A stretch of DNA of 64,000 bases from Sphingobacterium sp. SGG-5 (lineage in GTDB: Bacteria; Bacteroidota; Bacteroidia; Sphingobacteriales; Sphingobacteriaceae). The notes beneath the pieces are model-generated. The model was given only the letters and a program-made list of their open reading frames with translations, made no database searches and was not told the origin of the DNA. Position 1 is the first letter of the stretch. Each line of letters begins with the position of its first letter. The position numbers were made by a program, and so were the translations under genes. Positions 1-9,474 of the stretch are shown here, one piece after another. The DNA lies in assembly GCF_011043525.1 (NCBI RefSeq), contig NZ_JAAKGO010000001.1, forward strand, positions 372,001 to 436,000, given 5' to 3'.

Positions 1-360
1 ACCATCAACTCCACTGCAACAAATTATGTTTTTCCAACAGTAAAATTGACATATACTGCAAAATTATTAGACGGCACGCCGGTCGAATCGGAGGAGGCTG
101 GAACGTTTAATTTTAGCGTAGGGTTTAGTGCCTTCAACGATGCTTGGTTTCTTTCGTTTTTCCCCTATTCGATCCGTTACAACGCACAAGATTATGTTGT
201 AGGTGGTCTTACGGAAAATGGTCTCCAAGCAGGCGATAAGATTACAGTAGTTACCCCTTCTGTACTGGCCTACGGCTCGGTCAAAAAGACCGGCGGTGAG
301 GCTGATATCCCAGCAGACTCTCCGTTAGTGTACGAGTTTGAGGTATTGGAAATTGAATAA
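1..360 (+). CDS. FKBP-type peptidyl-prolyl isomerase-like protein, C-terminal part (cut by window edge)
   Basis: The frame is open from base 1 (reading T-I-N-S-T-A-T-N-Y), so the gene starts outside the window; the TTG at 46 is simply its first in-window start-like codon. The visible 119 residues show the end of an FKBP fold: a VKLTYTAKLLDGTPVES strand pair, a GLQAGDKITVVTP strand, and the closing IPADSPLVYEFEVLEIE. FKBP proteins catalyse proline cis-trans isomerisation, usually in the periplasm in this phylum. The ligand pocket is poorly conserved, so enzymatic activity is uncertain. A paralogue of the same type follows 177 bp downstream, which suggests a tandem duplication. Confidence 0.8.
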   Translation, partial: TINSTATNYVFPTVKLTYTAKLLDGTPVESEEAGTFNFSVGFSAFNDAWFLSFFPYSIRYNAQDYVVGGLTENGLQAGDKITVVTPSVLAYGSVKKTGGEADIPADSPLVYEFEVLEIE

Positions 361-395
361 ATGCACGTTATCTAATATAACAGCATATGATTTAT

Positions 396-424
396 AGAGA
401 TGTCCTCGGGCATCTCTTTTTTTG
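396..424 (+). terminator. Rho-independent terminator after the partial FKBP gene
   Basis: AGAGATG (396-402) pairs with CATCTCT (411-417) around a short C/G-rich loop, followed by a run of T. It separates the two FKBP-like genes into different transcripts. Confidence 0.75.
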
Positions 425-536
425 TCCTATACATTGCTCATTGGACATAAACTGAAAAGCTTCGGACATTTTTCAAAAGAAATGTAGCATTTGCATAGTT
501 TTTGCGTTTAGTCCGGTATAGAAAAGAGAGGACATT

Positions 537-1160
537 ATGAAAAATTTAATACAAACATTATTGATGGGTAGTATAGGCGCGTTGATGTTGGCGTCCTGTA
601 TGGATAATGATTTTGATAACTTCGATCCCAATGAGCAATTCAGGCTTGACTCTATTGCGATCCGCGAGTATGTCACAGCAAACGGCATACCGGCGACGCG
701 TGATGAAACAACCGGTATCTGGTACGAGATTATGGAAGCGGGCGAACCAGAAAGCTACACCTATAAACTTAAAGACACCTTAGGCTACAAACAGATTTGG
801 TTCCACACCCGCGTGAAATATCAGGGCAAACTGCTTAGCGGAACTGTATTTGATAAATTTGAGGCCGACACCGGTGTGAATATGCAGATTACTTCAGCTT
901 TAACGAACTTCTATCCTTTTAACAGTAATATAATCCCGGCTTGGGTCTACACATTCGCACCCAATTCGATCGGTGACTATGAATTGAACGGGCTATTTGC
1001 CGAAGGACTGCAAAAGGGAGCGAAAATCCGCATCATAACCCCTTCGTACTGGGGCTATCAGAACACCGCAAATGGACCTATTCCAGCAAACTCACCGTTA
1101 GAGTTCATCATCGACGTGTTGGATATTCAGGATAACAAAACGGTTGTAGAAGAAGAATAG
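537..1160 (+). CDS. FKBP-like lipoprotein
   Basis: 207 residues. The N-terminus is a lipoprotein signal with lipobox LASC (Cys about residue 21), so the protein should be membrane-anchored in the periplasm or on the outer membrane. After an acidic linker, a divergent FKBP-like domain runs from about residue 90 to 200: VKYQGKLLSGTVFDKF, GLFAEGLQKGAKIRIITP, then IPANSPLEFIIDVLDI. The stretch between strands (about 115-150) is longer than in canonical FKBPs. The start is an ATG preceded by AGAGAGGA. The family contains GldI-type gliding or secretion PPIases in Bacteroidota, and gldB lies convergently 1 bp away, but the sequence does not establish that this is GldI. Confidence 0.75.
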   Translation: MKNLIQTLLMGSIGALMLASCMDNDFDNFDPNEQFRLDSIAIREYVTANGIPATRDETTGIWYEIMEAGEPESYTYKLKDTLGYKQIWFHTRVKYQGKLLSGTVFDKFEADTGVNMQITSALTNFYPFNSNIIPAWVYTFAPNSIGDYELNGLFAEGLQKGAKIRIITPSYWGYQNTANGPIPANSPLEFIIDVLDIQDNKTVVEEE

Positions 1161-1161
1161 A

Positions 1162-2199
1162 TCATTTCCCTTTAAACTTCGATCCTTCGAGTATCTCTTG
1201 TGCATCTTCGTGTGCAAACAACGCTTGAAGACTCATCTCGGGATGTTTCTCCATGTATTTCCGGACGATCATCCACCCGATATAAGAACCCAGTTTGGGG
1301 GCGGATTCATTATTCTCTCCCAATTCCGGCGTAAAAGGGGCTTCCGTAAAATATTTCTGAATACGTAGGTAATCGGTATTGTAGAGTAAATTCTCCTGTA
1401 TAAACCAAGCCCAAACATCAGCTTGATAGCGCTTTGCCCATTTCAATTGTGCTTCGGTATAGCCTATCTTGTTTTCATCGGGGACATCCTCCAACACACA
1501 ATCCATCGCATACAGGATTTTACCATTGTAAATCATGTGCGCCAGGGTGTTGACATCGCCATGTTGCTGCGGATAAATATCTTCCCGCAAAATGGCCTCC
1601 AACACGCGTGGTACGATATTATCCGGGGTAAAACGGCGGGAGATATAACGTGGTATCGATTTGATTAATGCGGGATAAAACTCCGAATCAGCACCCAAAA
1701 ACATATCTAAACCTATACCGACATAATCGTTGCCCACAGAGGTCTGAACCGCAAAACCGCCCACGAAAGTGATAAATCGGGGAACAACATATTCGGGAAA
1801 GTGATATTTGACATATTGCATAGCCCGCTCCAACGCTGCCTCGTATTTATCCATATCCGGATAGACTTTTGCAACCGCAGCGGATAGATCCTGAAAGTCT
1901 TTTTTTTGAAGGACCTGGGTAAGCACGTGCTGCACGTAAAGGCTGTCCTTCGGCGAACCGATTTCCAGAATTTTGGTCATGTAGTCCGGATAAAAGTAGG
2001 TATACTCCGCCTGCCAGACCCTATTATTCTCCAGGATATCCTGAGGTCGGGTAGCAGCAAGTTCCTGATCAAAGCGTTCGATTTTTACATTTACCTGGAT
2101 AGCGGAGACATTTGGTCTCGAAATTGTAGCTGAACGTTGACAGGCGCTTATCACGAGTATTAAAAAAAAGAGGTATTTTTGTAGCGAAGAGTACAGCAT
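1162..2199 (-). CDS. gldB: Gliding motility lipoprotein GldB homologue
   Basis: 345 residues with a lipoprotein signal (lipobox LVISAC). The rest resembles GldB in length and in its central and C-terminal blocks, for example MIYNGKILYAMDCVL, KRYQADVWAWFIQENLLY and GSYIGWMIVRKYM. GldB is needed for gliding and the linked type IX machinery in Flavobacterium but persists in non-gliding relatives, where its role is unclear. The fold is distantly similar to Zn-peptidases, but no intact HExxH is visible. The usual partner gldC is not next to it here; a convergent FKBP gene occupies that side. nadE is found nearby, as in several Bacteroidota. A TANNTTTG-like element (TACTTTTG, minus strand, 2231-2224) lies just upstream. 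Confidence 0.8.
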   Translation of the reverse strand: MLYSSLQKYLFFLILVISACQRSATISRPNVSAIQVNVKIERFDQELAATRPQDILENNRVWQAEYTYFYPDYMTKILEIGSPKDSLYVQHVLTQVLQKKDFQDLSAAVAKVYPDMDKYEAALERAMQYVKYHFPEYVVPRFITFVGGFAVQTSVGNDYVGIGLDMFLGADSEFYPALIKSIPRYISRRFTPDNIVPRVLEAILREDIYPQQHGDVNTLAHMIYNGKILYAMDCVLEDVPDENKIGYTEAQLKWAKRYQADVWAWFIQENLLYNTDYLRIQKYFTEAPFTPELGENNESAPKLGSYIGWMIVRKYMEKHPEMSLQALFAHEDAQEILEGSKFKGK

Positions 2200-2247
2200 A
2201 ATACTTATTTTCGATTATCCGTACAAAAGTATAATTTAATAAACAAA

Positions 2248-2925
2248 ATGACTATGGCCAACTTTACTAAAAAATTATTTGCTCCGGCGGTGCTGATCGC
2301 TGCCGTTCTTTTCGGCAATACGGTATCTGCTCAGGATTACTATACCAATCAGCGTGGCAACAGCCTGGATGAAAAGAATTTCCGCTTGGGCTTATCCGTC
2401 AATCCGAATATCGGCTGGTATCGATACAACGATGACAGTTACGAGTCCAGTTCAAAAATGGGCTTCTCCTACGGATTGTTAGCTGACCTGGGTTTTGCGA
2501 AAAACTATTATTTCTCTACGGGATTATTGATCAACTCCATCTCTTCTAAAGCTACCTATCCTGCTGATGCGACTAAATCGGGTCCCAGAGATTTGATCAG
2601 ATTGCAATACGTGGACATCCCACTAACGGTTAAGCTAAAAAGTGAAGAGAACGAACTTGGACGTTTTTATGGTCAATTCGGCTTTACTACTGGTTTTAAA
2701 GTTTCGGGCAAGGAGAAATTTGAAGGATCGACCAAAAAAGAAGATATTGACGGGGACGATTTGTTCCGTTTGGGCTTACAGCTCGGAGGTGGTGCAGAGT
2801 GGCGGCTAAGTGATAATCTTTCTTTACTTACGGGTTTATCCTTTAACAATGGTTTCACACGCGCAATTAAAGATGGCAAACCGAAAACTTCGTTTGTTGC
2901 CCTTAATGTCGGCGTATTCTTCTAA
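2248..2925 (+). CDS. Small outer-membrane beta-barrel protein (PorT/OMP_b-brl type)
   Basis: 225 residues. A Sec signal peptide ends at VSAQ (about residue 28). The mature part alternates hydrophobic and polar residues as amphipathic strands and ends in aromatic VGVFF, typical of an outer-membrane barrel. The pattern fits the porin-family / PorT-like barrel domain (PF13568 type) of about 200 residues. Specific function is unknown; I do not claim it is the T9SS component PorT. It is divergent from gldB with a 48-bp shared upstream region and lies 26 bp before nadE, so it may be cotranscribed with nadE. ATG 2248 is used; ATG 2254 is an alternative. Confidence 0.75.
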   Translation: MTMANFTKKLFAPAVLIAAVLFGNTVSAQDYYTNQRGNSLDEKNFRLGLSVNPNIGWYRYNDDSYESSSKMGFSYGLLADLGFAKNYYFSTGLLINSISSKATYPADATKSGPRDLIRLQYVDIPLTVKLKSEENELGRFYGQFGFTTGFKVSGKEKFEGSTKKEDIDGDDLFRLGLQLGGGAEWRLSDNLSLLTGLSFNNGFTRAIKDGKPKTSFVALNVGVFF

Positions 2926-2951
2926 AGAATAAACATATTCCACATCCAACC

Positions 2952-4601
2952 ATGAAAATAGCATTAGCGCAGTTAAATTATCATATCGGCAATTTTGCGG
3001 CAAACCAACAAAAAATGATTGCCGCTATCGAGAAAGCGGTGCTTGAAAAAGCCGATCTGATTGTTTTTGCAGAGCTGGCCATAGGAGGCTACCCTGCGAA
3101 AGACCTGCTCCGAAATACTATTTTCATTCAAGAATGTCAACGGGCCGTAGAAGAGATTGCGGCCCATTGCACGGACATAGACTGCATCATCGGCGTACCT
3201 CTTCCCAATACACAACAAGAGGGAAAATCGCTCTTTAATGCTGCGGCCTATATTTCAAAGGGAGAGATTGTTACCTCCTATTACAAATCTTTATTGCCGG
3301 ATTACGACGTTTTTGATGAGTATCGTTATTTCGAGCCGAACAAAAACCTGCATTGTATAACGGTCGGTGAATGGAAAGTGGCGTTGACCATTTGCGAAGA
3401 CCTGTGGGATGATGACCAGGAAAATTCATACGTCGGCGACCTGATACAAGAGCTTGCTCTTGAAAAGCCTGATCTTATTATCAATATTGCAGCTTCGCCA
3501 TTCTCCTATCTCCATTTTGACAATAGAGTGAATGTGTTGCGTCGGAGTGTACTGAAAGCCAATGCACCGTTGGTCTATGTGAACCAGGTCGGCGCGCATA
3601 CGGATCTTATTTTCGACGGACGTTCGCTCGCATTGGACCGATCCGGAAATATTGTTATGGAGTTAAGCAAATTTGAGGAGGATTTCCGGTGCGTTGAATT
3701 TACGGGCGGAGACATCACAGCAACGAAGGCATTCCCTGCCGGTCCCTCTCCTAAAGACACGGATATTGCCTTAATCCATCAGGCCCTTACTTTAGGTTTA
3801 AAAGATTATTTTGCGAAGTCTGGCTTCAAAAAAGCAGTATTAGGGCTTTCAGGAGGGATAGATTCAGCAGTAGTCGCCGCATTAGCGATTGAAGCATTAG
3901 GTGCAGAAAACGTGTTAGCGGTACTTATGCCCTCTGTCTATTCCAGTGACCATTCCGTACAAGATGCATTGGACCTGGTGCAGAACACGGGGTGCGAACA
4001 TTTGGTCATACCCATTCATGAAGCTGCAATTGCTTTTGAACAAATGCTGGATATTCCATTTGCCGGTCTGGCTCCCGATACCACGGAAGAAAATATACAG
4101 GCAAGAATACGGGGCACGTTATTGATGGCGGTTTCGAACAAACTCGGTCCTATTCTATTGAATACCTCCAACAAAAGCGAGGCCGCGGTAGGCTACGGCA
4201 CGTTATATGGTGATATGGCGGGGGCGCTGAGTGTCATCGGTGATGTGTACAAAACACAGGTATTCCAGTTAGCGGAATACATCAATAGGGATAAAGAAAT
4301 CATACCGATAAATACCATTATCAAACCCCCTTCCGCCGAATTGCGCCCCGACCAGAAGGATTCGGATTCACTCCCTCCTTATGAAATACTCGACGCCGTG
4401 CTTTACCAGCATATCGAAATGGAGAAATCTGGCCAGGAGATTATTCATTACGGCTTTGAAGAGGCCCTTGTACAACGGATTGTAAACTTGGTAAACCGGG
4501 CCGAATTCAAACGTTTTCAAGCCCCCCCGACACTGCGCATCAGTCCCAAAGCCTTCGGACCAGGCCGATCTATTCCTCTGGTTGCCAAATTTCCGTTCTG
4601 A
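2952..4601 (+). CDS. nadE: Glutamine-dependent NAD+ synthetase
   Basis: 549 residues, normal for the two-domain glutamine-hydrolysing type. The enzyme makes NAD+ from nicotinic acid adenine dinucleotide, ATP and glutamine in the cytosol. The N-terminal nitrilase-type glutaminase domain (about 1-260) has the catalytic triad E41 (FAELA), K112 (YYKSLLPDYD) and C148 (LTICEDLWDD). The C-terminal synthetase domain carries the ATP pyrophosphatase loop LGLSGGIDS near residues 297-305 and NTSNKSEAAVGYGT. All key residues are present. The ATG at 2952 begins directly with the glutaminase strand MKIALAQLNY, supporting the start. Confidence 0.97.
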   Translation: MKIALAQLNYHIGNFAANQQKMIAAIEKAVLEKADLIVFAELAIGGYPAKDLLRNTIFIQECQRAVEEIAAHCTDIDCIIGVPLPNTQQEGKSLFNAAAYISKGEIVTSYYKSLLPDYDVFDEYRYFEPNKNLHCITVGEWKVALTICEDLWDDDQENSYVGDLIQELALEKPDLIINIAASPFSYLHFDNRVNVLRRSVLKANAPLVYVNQVGAHTDLIFDGRSLALDRSGNIVMELSKFEEDFRCVEFTGGDITATKAFPAGPSPKDTDIALIHQALTLGLKDYFAKSGFKKAVLGLSGGIDSAVVAALAIEALGAENVLAVLMPSVYSSDHSVQDALDLVQNTGCEHLVIPIHEAAIAFEQMLDIPFAGLAPDTTEENIQARIRGTLLMAVSNKLGPILLNTSNKSEAAVGYGTLYGDMAGALSVIGDVYKTQVFQLAEYINRDKEIIPINTIIKPPSAELRPDQKDSDSLPPYEILDAVLYQHIEMEKSGQEIIHYGFEEALVQRIVNLVNRAEFKRFQAPPTLRISPKAFGPGRSIPLVAKFPF

Positions 4602-4678
4602 CGTCATTTCGAGAAAATATTTTTTTTAAACCATCCGACACATCCGTAGTCCAATACTTACTAAATTTAGGAGTTGTC

Positions 4679-5263
4679 ATGAAAAGGGCATTATTTTTTC
4701 TTTCGATCACGGCGTTGTTGGTATTCGGATCCTGTGCATCCTACAATTACCACACCACGCGTCAGCAATCAACAGATTTTAGTCAATATAGAACGTATGG
4801 ATGGTTGCCCCCTATAGATTCCCTATCTAAAGATTATTTTAGCAACGATATTGCGAAAGGGAACATTATTTCTACCGCAAATAGAGAGTTGGAAGCGAGA
4901 GGGCTTTCGTATGTGAAGGAAAACCCGGATATTTTATTTCGCTATATCGCTATTGTAAATAACAAAAGTCGATTAGTTTACAGTTCACCCTATTACGGGG
5001 GATTCGGGTGGGGCGGTCCCTGGGGCTGGTACCGACCTTGGGGGTATTACGGCTACTATGGTGGCTCCTACCCTGTCGGCAAGGAACGTCTCCGCTACGG
5101 ACACATTATCATTGAAGCGATAGACCGCCGGACGGATGCCGTTATATGGCAGGCACGTGGAACAGGACAAGTCGATATTCCTGAAAAGGCGATCAATGAT
5201 TTGCCCGAGATCGTAACTGGTATTATGAAAGAGTATCCGGTGCCGGTGCAGAGAAAACGCTAA
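4679..5263 (+). CDS. DUF4136 lipoprotein
   Basis: 194 residues with a lipoprotein signal (lipobox VFGSCAS). The body matches the DUF4136 pattern: an early DFSQYRTYGWLPP segment, ANRELEARGL, then a late block IDRRTDAVIWQARGTG. A Gly/Tyr/Trp-rich insert of about 30 residues (about 102-132) is typical of this family. The family is common as envelope lipoproteins in Bacteroidota, and its function is unknown. AGGAG lies 8 bases before the ATG. It is convergent with the DUF423 gene, with a 17-bp gap. Confidence 0.85.
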   Translation: MKRALFFLSITALLVFGSCASYNYHTTRQQSTDFSQYRTYGWLPPIDSLSKDYFSNDIAKGNIISTANRELEARGLSYVKENPDILFRYIAIVNNKSRLVYSSPYYGGFGWGGPWGWYRPWGYYGYYGGSYPVGKERLRYGHIIIEAIDRRTDAVIWQARGTGQVDIPEKAINDLPEIVTGIMKEYPVPVQRKR

Positions 5264-5280
5264 ATTAAATTCGTCAATTA

Positions 5281-5673
5281 TCAGGCTCTGTGCTTGACGG
5301 CGGCCACAAATAGTCCTATCCAGCCGACCATAAAGCTCAATCCTCCCAACGGTGTGACAGGCCCTAATATGCCCGTAAAGCTACCCAGACCGAGAAGTTC
5401 ACGTACGCTGAGCAGATATAACGACCCCGAAAAAAGAAATATGCCTGCTGTAAAGGCAATAAACGACACCCGTATAGATTGGCTCTTTGCCCGGGAAAAG
5501 GTGGAGATAAATAATAGGGCAAAGGTATGGTAGAAATGATATTGATTAGCCGTCTTCCAGGTATCCAAATGCTCTGCACTGATTTTACCTTCCAAGCCAT
5601 GCGCACCGAAGGCACCAAATATCACGGCCAAGAGTCCAAAAAAAGAAGCCGTTAAAATAATCTGCTTATTCAT
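5281..5673 (-). CDS. DUF423 inner-membrane protein
   Basis: 130 residues with four hydrophobic segments, at about 5-25, 45-62, 68-88 and 100-125. The N-terminal motif FGAFGAHGL, the HFYHTFALL block and the C-terminal TPLGGLSFMVGWIGL are the signature of the DUF423 family (YgdD/YwdK-like). Function is unknown. A -7-like TATTTTTG lies on the minus strand at 5691-5684, but I see no well-placed TTG partner. Confidence 0.9.
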   Translation of the reverse strand: MNKQIILTASFFGLLAVIFGAFGAHGLEGKISAEHLDTWKTANQYHFYHTFALLFISTFSRAKSQSIRVSFIAFTAGIFLFSGSLYLLSVRELLGLGSFTGILGPVTPLGGLSFMVGWIGLFVAAVKHRA

Positions 5674-5805
5674 AAACTATACACAAAAATAATTTAAGTC
5701 AACGAATCGTTTATAAATGTAAAAAATATCCTGTAAAGAAAGGGGATTTTTATCTTTTTTATTATCCTCGTCTTATATTAGGACAGAAATACCGAGGTTT
5801 GTACC

Positions 5806-8415
5806 ATGCGTAATACGATATTATTCACGATCATCTTGTTTATAGCAGTCATTGCTGCGTCGCTTTTTTATTTCCGCAGCTTGGACCACAGCCGTAATCA
5901 GGCTGCAAAACCATTACAACATCTCCCGGATAATGCCATACTTATCGTCGCTCTACATAATAATGAGGTGTCCGATAATATTTTCAAAGATTTTGATATT
6001 TTCGATGCCTTGCTTGGCCATGAGGAGATACAGCTATTAGGCCAGTTCAAAAATCAACTCCTACGTGCAGACGAAATCGGGAGTTTTTTTCAAGATACTG
6101 AAATTTATATATCATTCCACCCTACAGCAAAAGGAACCGAGACCATATTTACTATTCCCACATCCACTGCCATTCCAGCTGAGGTCTTTCCGACGCTGCT
6201 ACAACATATTCCGCAGAAATATAAAATATCGAGCATAGATACACTGGGTCAGACCATTTACAACATCAATTATGGAGCGCGTGATTCCATATTGCATGTG
6301 CTCTATTATCAAAATATTCTGTTTTCCTCCTTTTCTCAATCGCTTCTATTGCAAATAGCAGACAAAAGCACAAGGCATCTTCCGGAGGAACAGATCGACT
6401 TTTTCATTGAGAACAGCTCCCGCAACACACCTTTAAGTGTATATTTTCCTCATCAGCAATACGATCGTATCGTGGACCACTATCAGCGTCGTAGTAGCGG
6501 TACATTTCTGGATCTGTTCAAAAACATGCAGGGGCAATCGGCATGGAACATCAACTTCAAACAGGACGCCCTTATGTTAACGGGGGAAAGCGAGCTCGAC
6601 CAGTATTCGGAAAACTATGTCTCTTTGTTTAAAAACCAACAAAAGACAGCACAATCGCTCTACAACTACTTCCCCGCTAATACGGCTGTGTATATGGAAT
6701 ACAGTATAAGTGATCGTCCAAAGTTCCAAAAGGATCTCAGGGATCTGTTCAAAAGGAGGAAAGAGGCCATTGCACAAGAAGTAGACACCACCCAACTGGG
6801 GCGGCAGCTCGATCTTCTTCTGGGAAACGCGTTCGCCTGTATCGAGACCGCAAATCAAAACACTATCGGCTTTATTCAGCTCACAGATACCGTCACGTGG
6901 AAAGATTTCGCGCAGACTTACCTGGAAAAAACGAATGACACGATTTTCCGTTTTAAAACTTCAGATTTGCTCTATAAAAAACTGGGGGATGTCTTTCAGC
7001 CCTTCCAACGCCCTTATCTGACCGTCATCGGTGACGTGCTTATTTTGGCCAACAGTAGCAATATCTTAAAAGCTTACCGTGACGATTGGAACAGGAAAAA
7101 TCTGCTCATTGGAACGCTGGGTTTCAAAAATTTTGAAAAACTACAGAGCTATGAGGCAAATGTCACCCTTTTCATACACAGTAAAAATGCACAGCAAAAA
7201 ATTGTAAACGCACTCACCCGTCCGTTTCAGGATAACTATAAGAACACGACCAACTATGGTTTCTCCGACTTTTATTCCTGGTCGGTCCAATTGTCTGGCA
7301 ACGATGGGAAATTTACCTCGCAGCTCTATGCGGTCTACAAAAGTAAATCCGCATTGGGGGTAACGCCCGAATGGACGTATAGCCTGGACAACAAAGCTAT
7401 CACAGCACCCTATGTTTTTGAACATTCCGATACCTCTCAGTTTATTCTCCTACAGGAGTTGGATCATACTGTCCACGCCATCCATCCCACCGGCACCAAA
7501 ATGTGGTCTACTGTATTCTCGGGGCGGGTTGTCGGTGAGATACAGCAACTCGAAGACCGATCGATCCTGTTGGTAACAGATAAAAATAGGCTCTATCGCT
7601 TCGACACTGCGGGGGAACCGCTGCCGGGTTTCTCTTTGGGCTTATCGGAAGAGCCTATTGCTACCCCGACTTTAGCGACTTTCGACAGCAAAAAGATCAT
7701 CCTCGTTCCGACAGCCAAGTCTGTACTGGCCTTTGATCTCAATGGTAAAGCACTTAAAGACGGTTCATTTTTCGAAACTACAGATCGCCTTGTTGGCCCC
7801 ATCGTACAGGCGGGAAAACTTTTGGCTATAGCCTCCACCTCCGGTAAAATTTACTATATCAATTTCGAAGGCAAAATCCAACGGGAAGTTGTCATCCCGG
7901 GAATGGCCACGCAAAACCCATTAGCCGTCTATAACCTGTCCGGGCAACCTGCTGTACTCGCTACCGACACGATGCATAACGTCTATCGGATAGATCCCGA
8001 GAGCACACCCGTTGCGCAATCTTTTGAAAGCAATAGTCAGGACTATCGGGTAGATTTCCAACCGTTGACAGGCGGACAAGAACCGGAAATGATCGTATTG
8101 GGGGATAGCCGTCTTCAGGTCTTCACTATAGGTGATGATATAAAATCACGATTTGAATATAATTTCACCAAAAACATTACCGAGCAGCCGCAATATTTCC
8201 CATCTACGGCAACGAAAAATCAAACCGTTTTGGGTGTAGGGTCGAAGGCAACGAATCTGATTTACCTATTTGAAGAGGATGGCTCCGTGATGGACGGCTT
8301 TCCGGTAGAGGGGTTACCGCTATTTTACTATGGACGAATAAATTACAACAGTGGTAATTATCTGCTCACCATGCGAAGAGATCACAAATTATATGCTTTT
8401 AGGCATCAAAAATAA
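5806..8415 (+). CDS. Large membrane-anchored protein with C-terminal propeller-like half; unknown function
   Basis: 869 residues. One hydrophobic segment at about 4-25 anchors a large periplasmic part. Residues about 30-500 resemble DUF3352-type repeats: paired HLPDNAILIV / YFPANTAVYMEY openings, each followed by a FKQDALMLTGES-like strand. Residues about 520-869 show repeating ILLVTDKNRLYRFD, ILVPTAKSVLAFDLNGK and ILANSSN-type strands, consistent with a PQQ-like or WD-type beta propeller. No catalytic motif is visible. The gene has its own 132-bp upstream region and is followed 28 bp later by nrnA. I do not recognise a named function; the domain statement is inference from strand periodicity. 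Confidence 0.8.
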   Translation: MRNTILFTIILFIAVIAASLFYFRSLDHSRNQAAKPLQHLPDNAILIVALHNNEVSDNIFKDFDIFDALLGHEEIQLLGQFKNQLLRADEIGSFFQDTEIYISFHPTAKGTETIFTIPTSTAIPAEVFPTLLQHIPQKYKISSIDTLGQTIYNINYGARDSILHVLYYQNILFSSFSQSLLLQIADKSTRHLPEEQIDFFIENSSRNTPLSVYFPHQQYDRIVDHYQRRSSGTFLDLFKNMQGQSAWNINFKQDALMLTGESELDQYSENYVSLFKNQQKTAQSLYNYFPANTAVYMEYSISDRPKFQKDLRDLFKRRKEAIAQEVDTTQLGRQLDLLLGNAFACIETANQNTIGFIQLTDTVTWKDFAQTYLEKTNDTIFRFKTSDLLYKKLGDVFQPFQRPYLTVIGDVLILANSSNILKAYRDDWNRKNLLIGTLGFKNFEKLQSYEANVTLFIHSKNAQQKIVNALTRPFQDNYKNTTNYGFSDFYSWSVQLSGNDGKFTSQLYAVYKSKSALGVTPEWTYSLDNKAITAPYVFEHSDTSQFILLQELDHTVHAIHPTGTKMWSTVFSGRVVGEIQQLEDRSILLVTDKNRLYRFDTAGEPLPGFSLGLSEEPIATPTLATFDSKKIILVPTAKSVLAFDLNGKALKDGSFFETTDRLVGPIVQAGKLLAIASTSGKIYYINFEGKIQREVVIPGMATQNPLAVYNLSGQPAVLATDTMHNVYRIDPESTPVAQSFESNSQDYRVDFQPLTGGQEPEMIVLGDSRLQVFTIGDDIKSRFEYNFTKNITEQPQYFPSTATKNQTVLGVGSKATNLIYLFEEDGSVMDGFPVEGLPLFYYGRINYNSGNYLLTMRRDHKLYAFRHQK

Positions 8416-8443
8416 TTTGTAGGTTTGTACCCTTATATATTTT

Positions 8444-9454
8444 ATGCTTAAAGGAGAAGAGAATTTACAGCTACTGGATCAGCCAAGGCGCATCGTCATT
8501 ACCACACATCATAAACCGGATGGTGATGCTCTGGGATCATCTTTAGGACTATATCATTGGTTGAAAAAGCAAGGTCATACGGTATCTGTTATACTTTCCT
8601 CCGATTTCCCCACTTTTTTAGACTGGATGCCGGGCCGGGAAGATGTTATTTTCTATCCCAAACATCCTGATGCCGGTCAAACCTTATTCGATCAGGCTGA
8701 AATTATCTTTTGTCTGGACTATAGCGCCTTATCGCGCACCAATATCTTGGAGGCTGTCATCCGCGATGCCAAAGGGCAAAAATGGATGATCGACCACCAC
8801 CTGGATCCGGAGGACTTTGCGGATTTCGTGTATTGGGATTCCAATGCAGCGGCTACCGCTCAGCTGGTTTATACCTTTCTTACCGAAGTATTACCTCATG
8901 AGGAGCCAATCGATGCGGATATCGCCACCTGCCTGTATGCGGGTATTATGACCGATACGGGTTCGTTCCGGTTCCGGTCTACAACCTCTGCTGTACATCA
9001 TATCATAGCCAGCCTCATTGACGCAGGAGCCCGTAATTGGGAGATACACGAACATATCTACAACAGCTCGACAGAAAAAAGATTAAAGTTCCTCGGATAC
9101 TGTTTACTCAACTGTCTTGAAGTTATTCCGGACTATAATACCGCTGTTTTTGCCGTGAGCAAAGAGGATTTAACACAATTTGATATTACTACGGGAGATA
9201 CCGAAGGTTTGGTCAATTATGCCCTTTCGATAAAAGGTATACGATTAGCTGCATTAATAGTTGACAGAACCGAATTAATTAAGTTATCTTTGCGTTCTGT
9301 CGGCGAAATCCCTTGCAATGAGATATGTAGGAAGTATTTCAACGGCGGAGGACACTTGAATGCATCGGGGGGTAGCTCATCAGATGATTTAAGCACGGTA
9401 GTCAATAAATTTAAATCTATATTACCAGAATATAAAGAGCTATTAACAACGTAA
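8444..9454 (+). CDS. nrnA: DHH-family nanoRNase / pAp phosphatase (NrnA-like)
   Basis: 336 residues, the normal length for NrnA. The family degrades 2-5-nt RNA oligomers and dephosphorylates 3'-phosphoadenosine 5'-phosphate in the cytosol using Mn2+. The DHH domain has THHKPDGDALGS (H22-H23, D26, D28), FCLDYSAL, the name-giving IDHHLD near residues 115-119 and GIMTDTGSFRF. The DHHA1 substrate domain ends with GGGHLNASGG near residue 300. A TAGGTTTG element (8420-8427) matches the phylum -7 consensus 17 bases before the ATG, but no clear -33 was found. It sits 20 bp before the FKBP gene and probably shares its transcript. Confidence 0.93.
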   Translation: MLKGEENLQLLDQPRRIVITTHHKPDGDALGSSLGLYHWLKKQGHTVSVILSSDFPTFLDWMPGREDVIFYPKHPDAGQTLFDQAEIIFCLDYSALSRTNILEAVIRDAKGQKWMIDHHLDPEDFADFVYWDSNAAATAQLVYTFLTEVLPHEEPIDADIATCLYAGIMTDTGSFRFRSTTSAVHHIIASLIDAGARNWEIHEHIYNSSTEKRLKFLGYCLLNCLEVIPDYNTAVFAVSKEDLTQFDITTGDTEGLVNYALSIKGIRLAALIVDRTELIKLSLRSVGEIPCNEICRKYFNGGGHLNASGGSSSDDLSTVVNKFKSILPEYKELLTT

Positions 9455-9474
9455 AAAAGAAGCAACAAATAACA

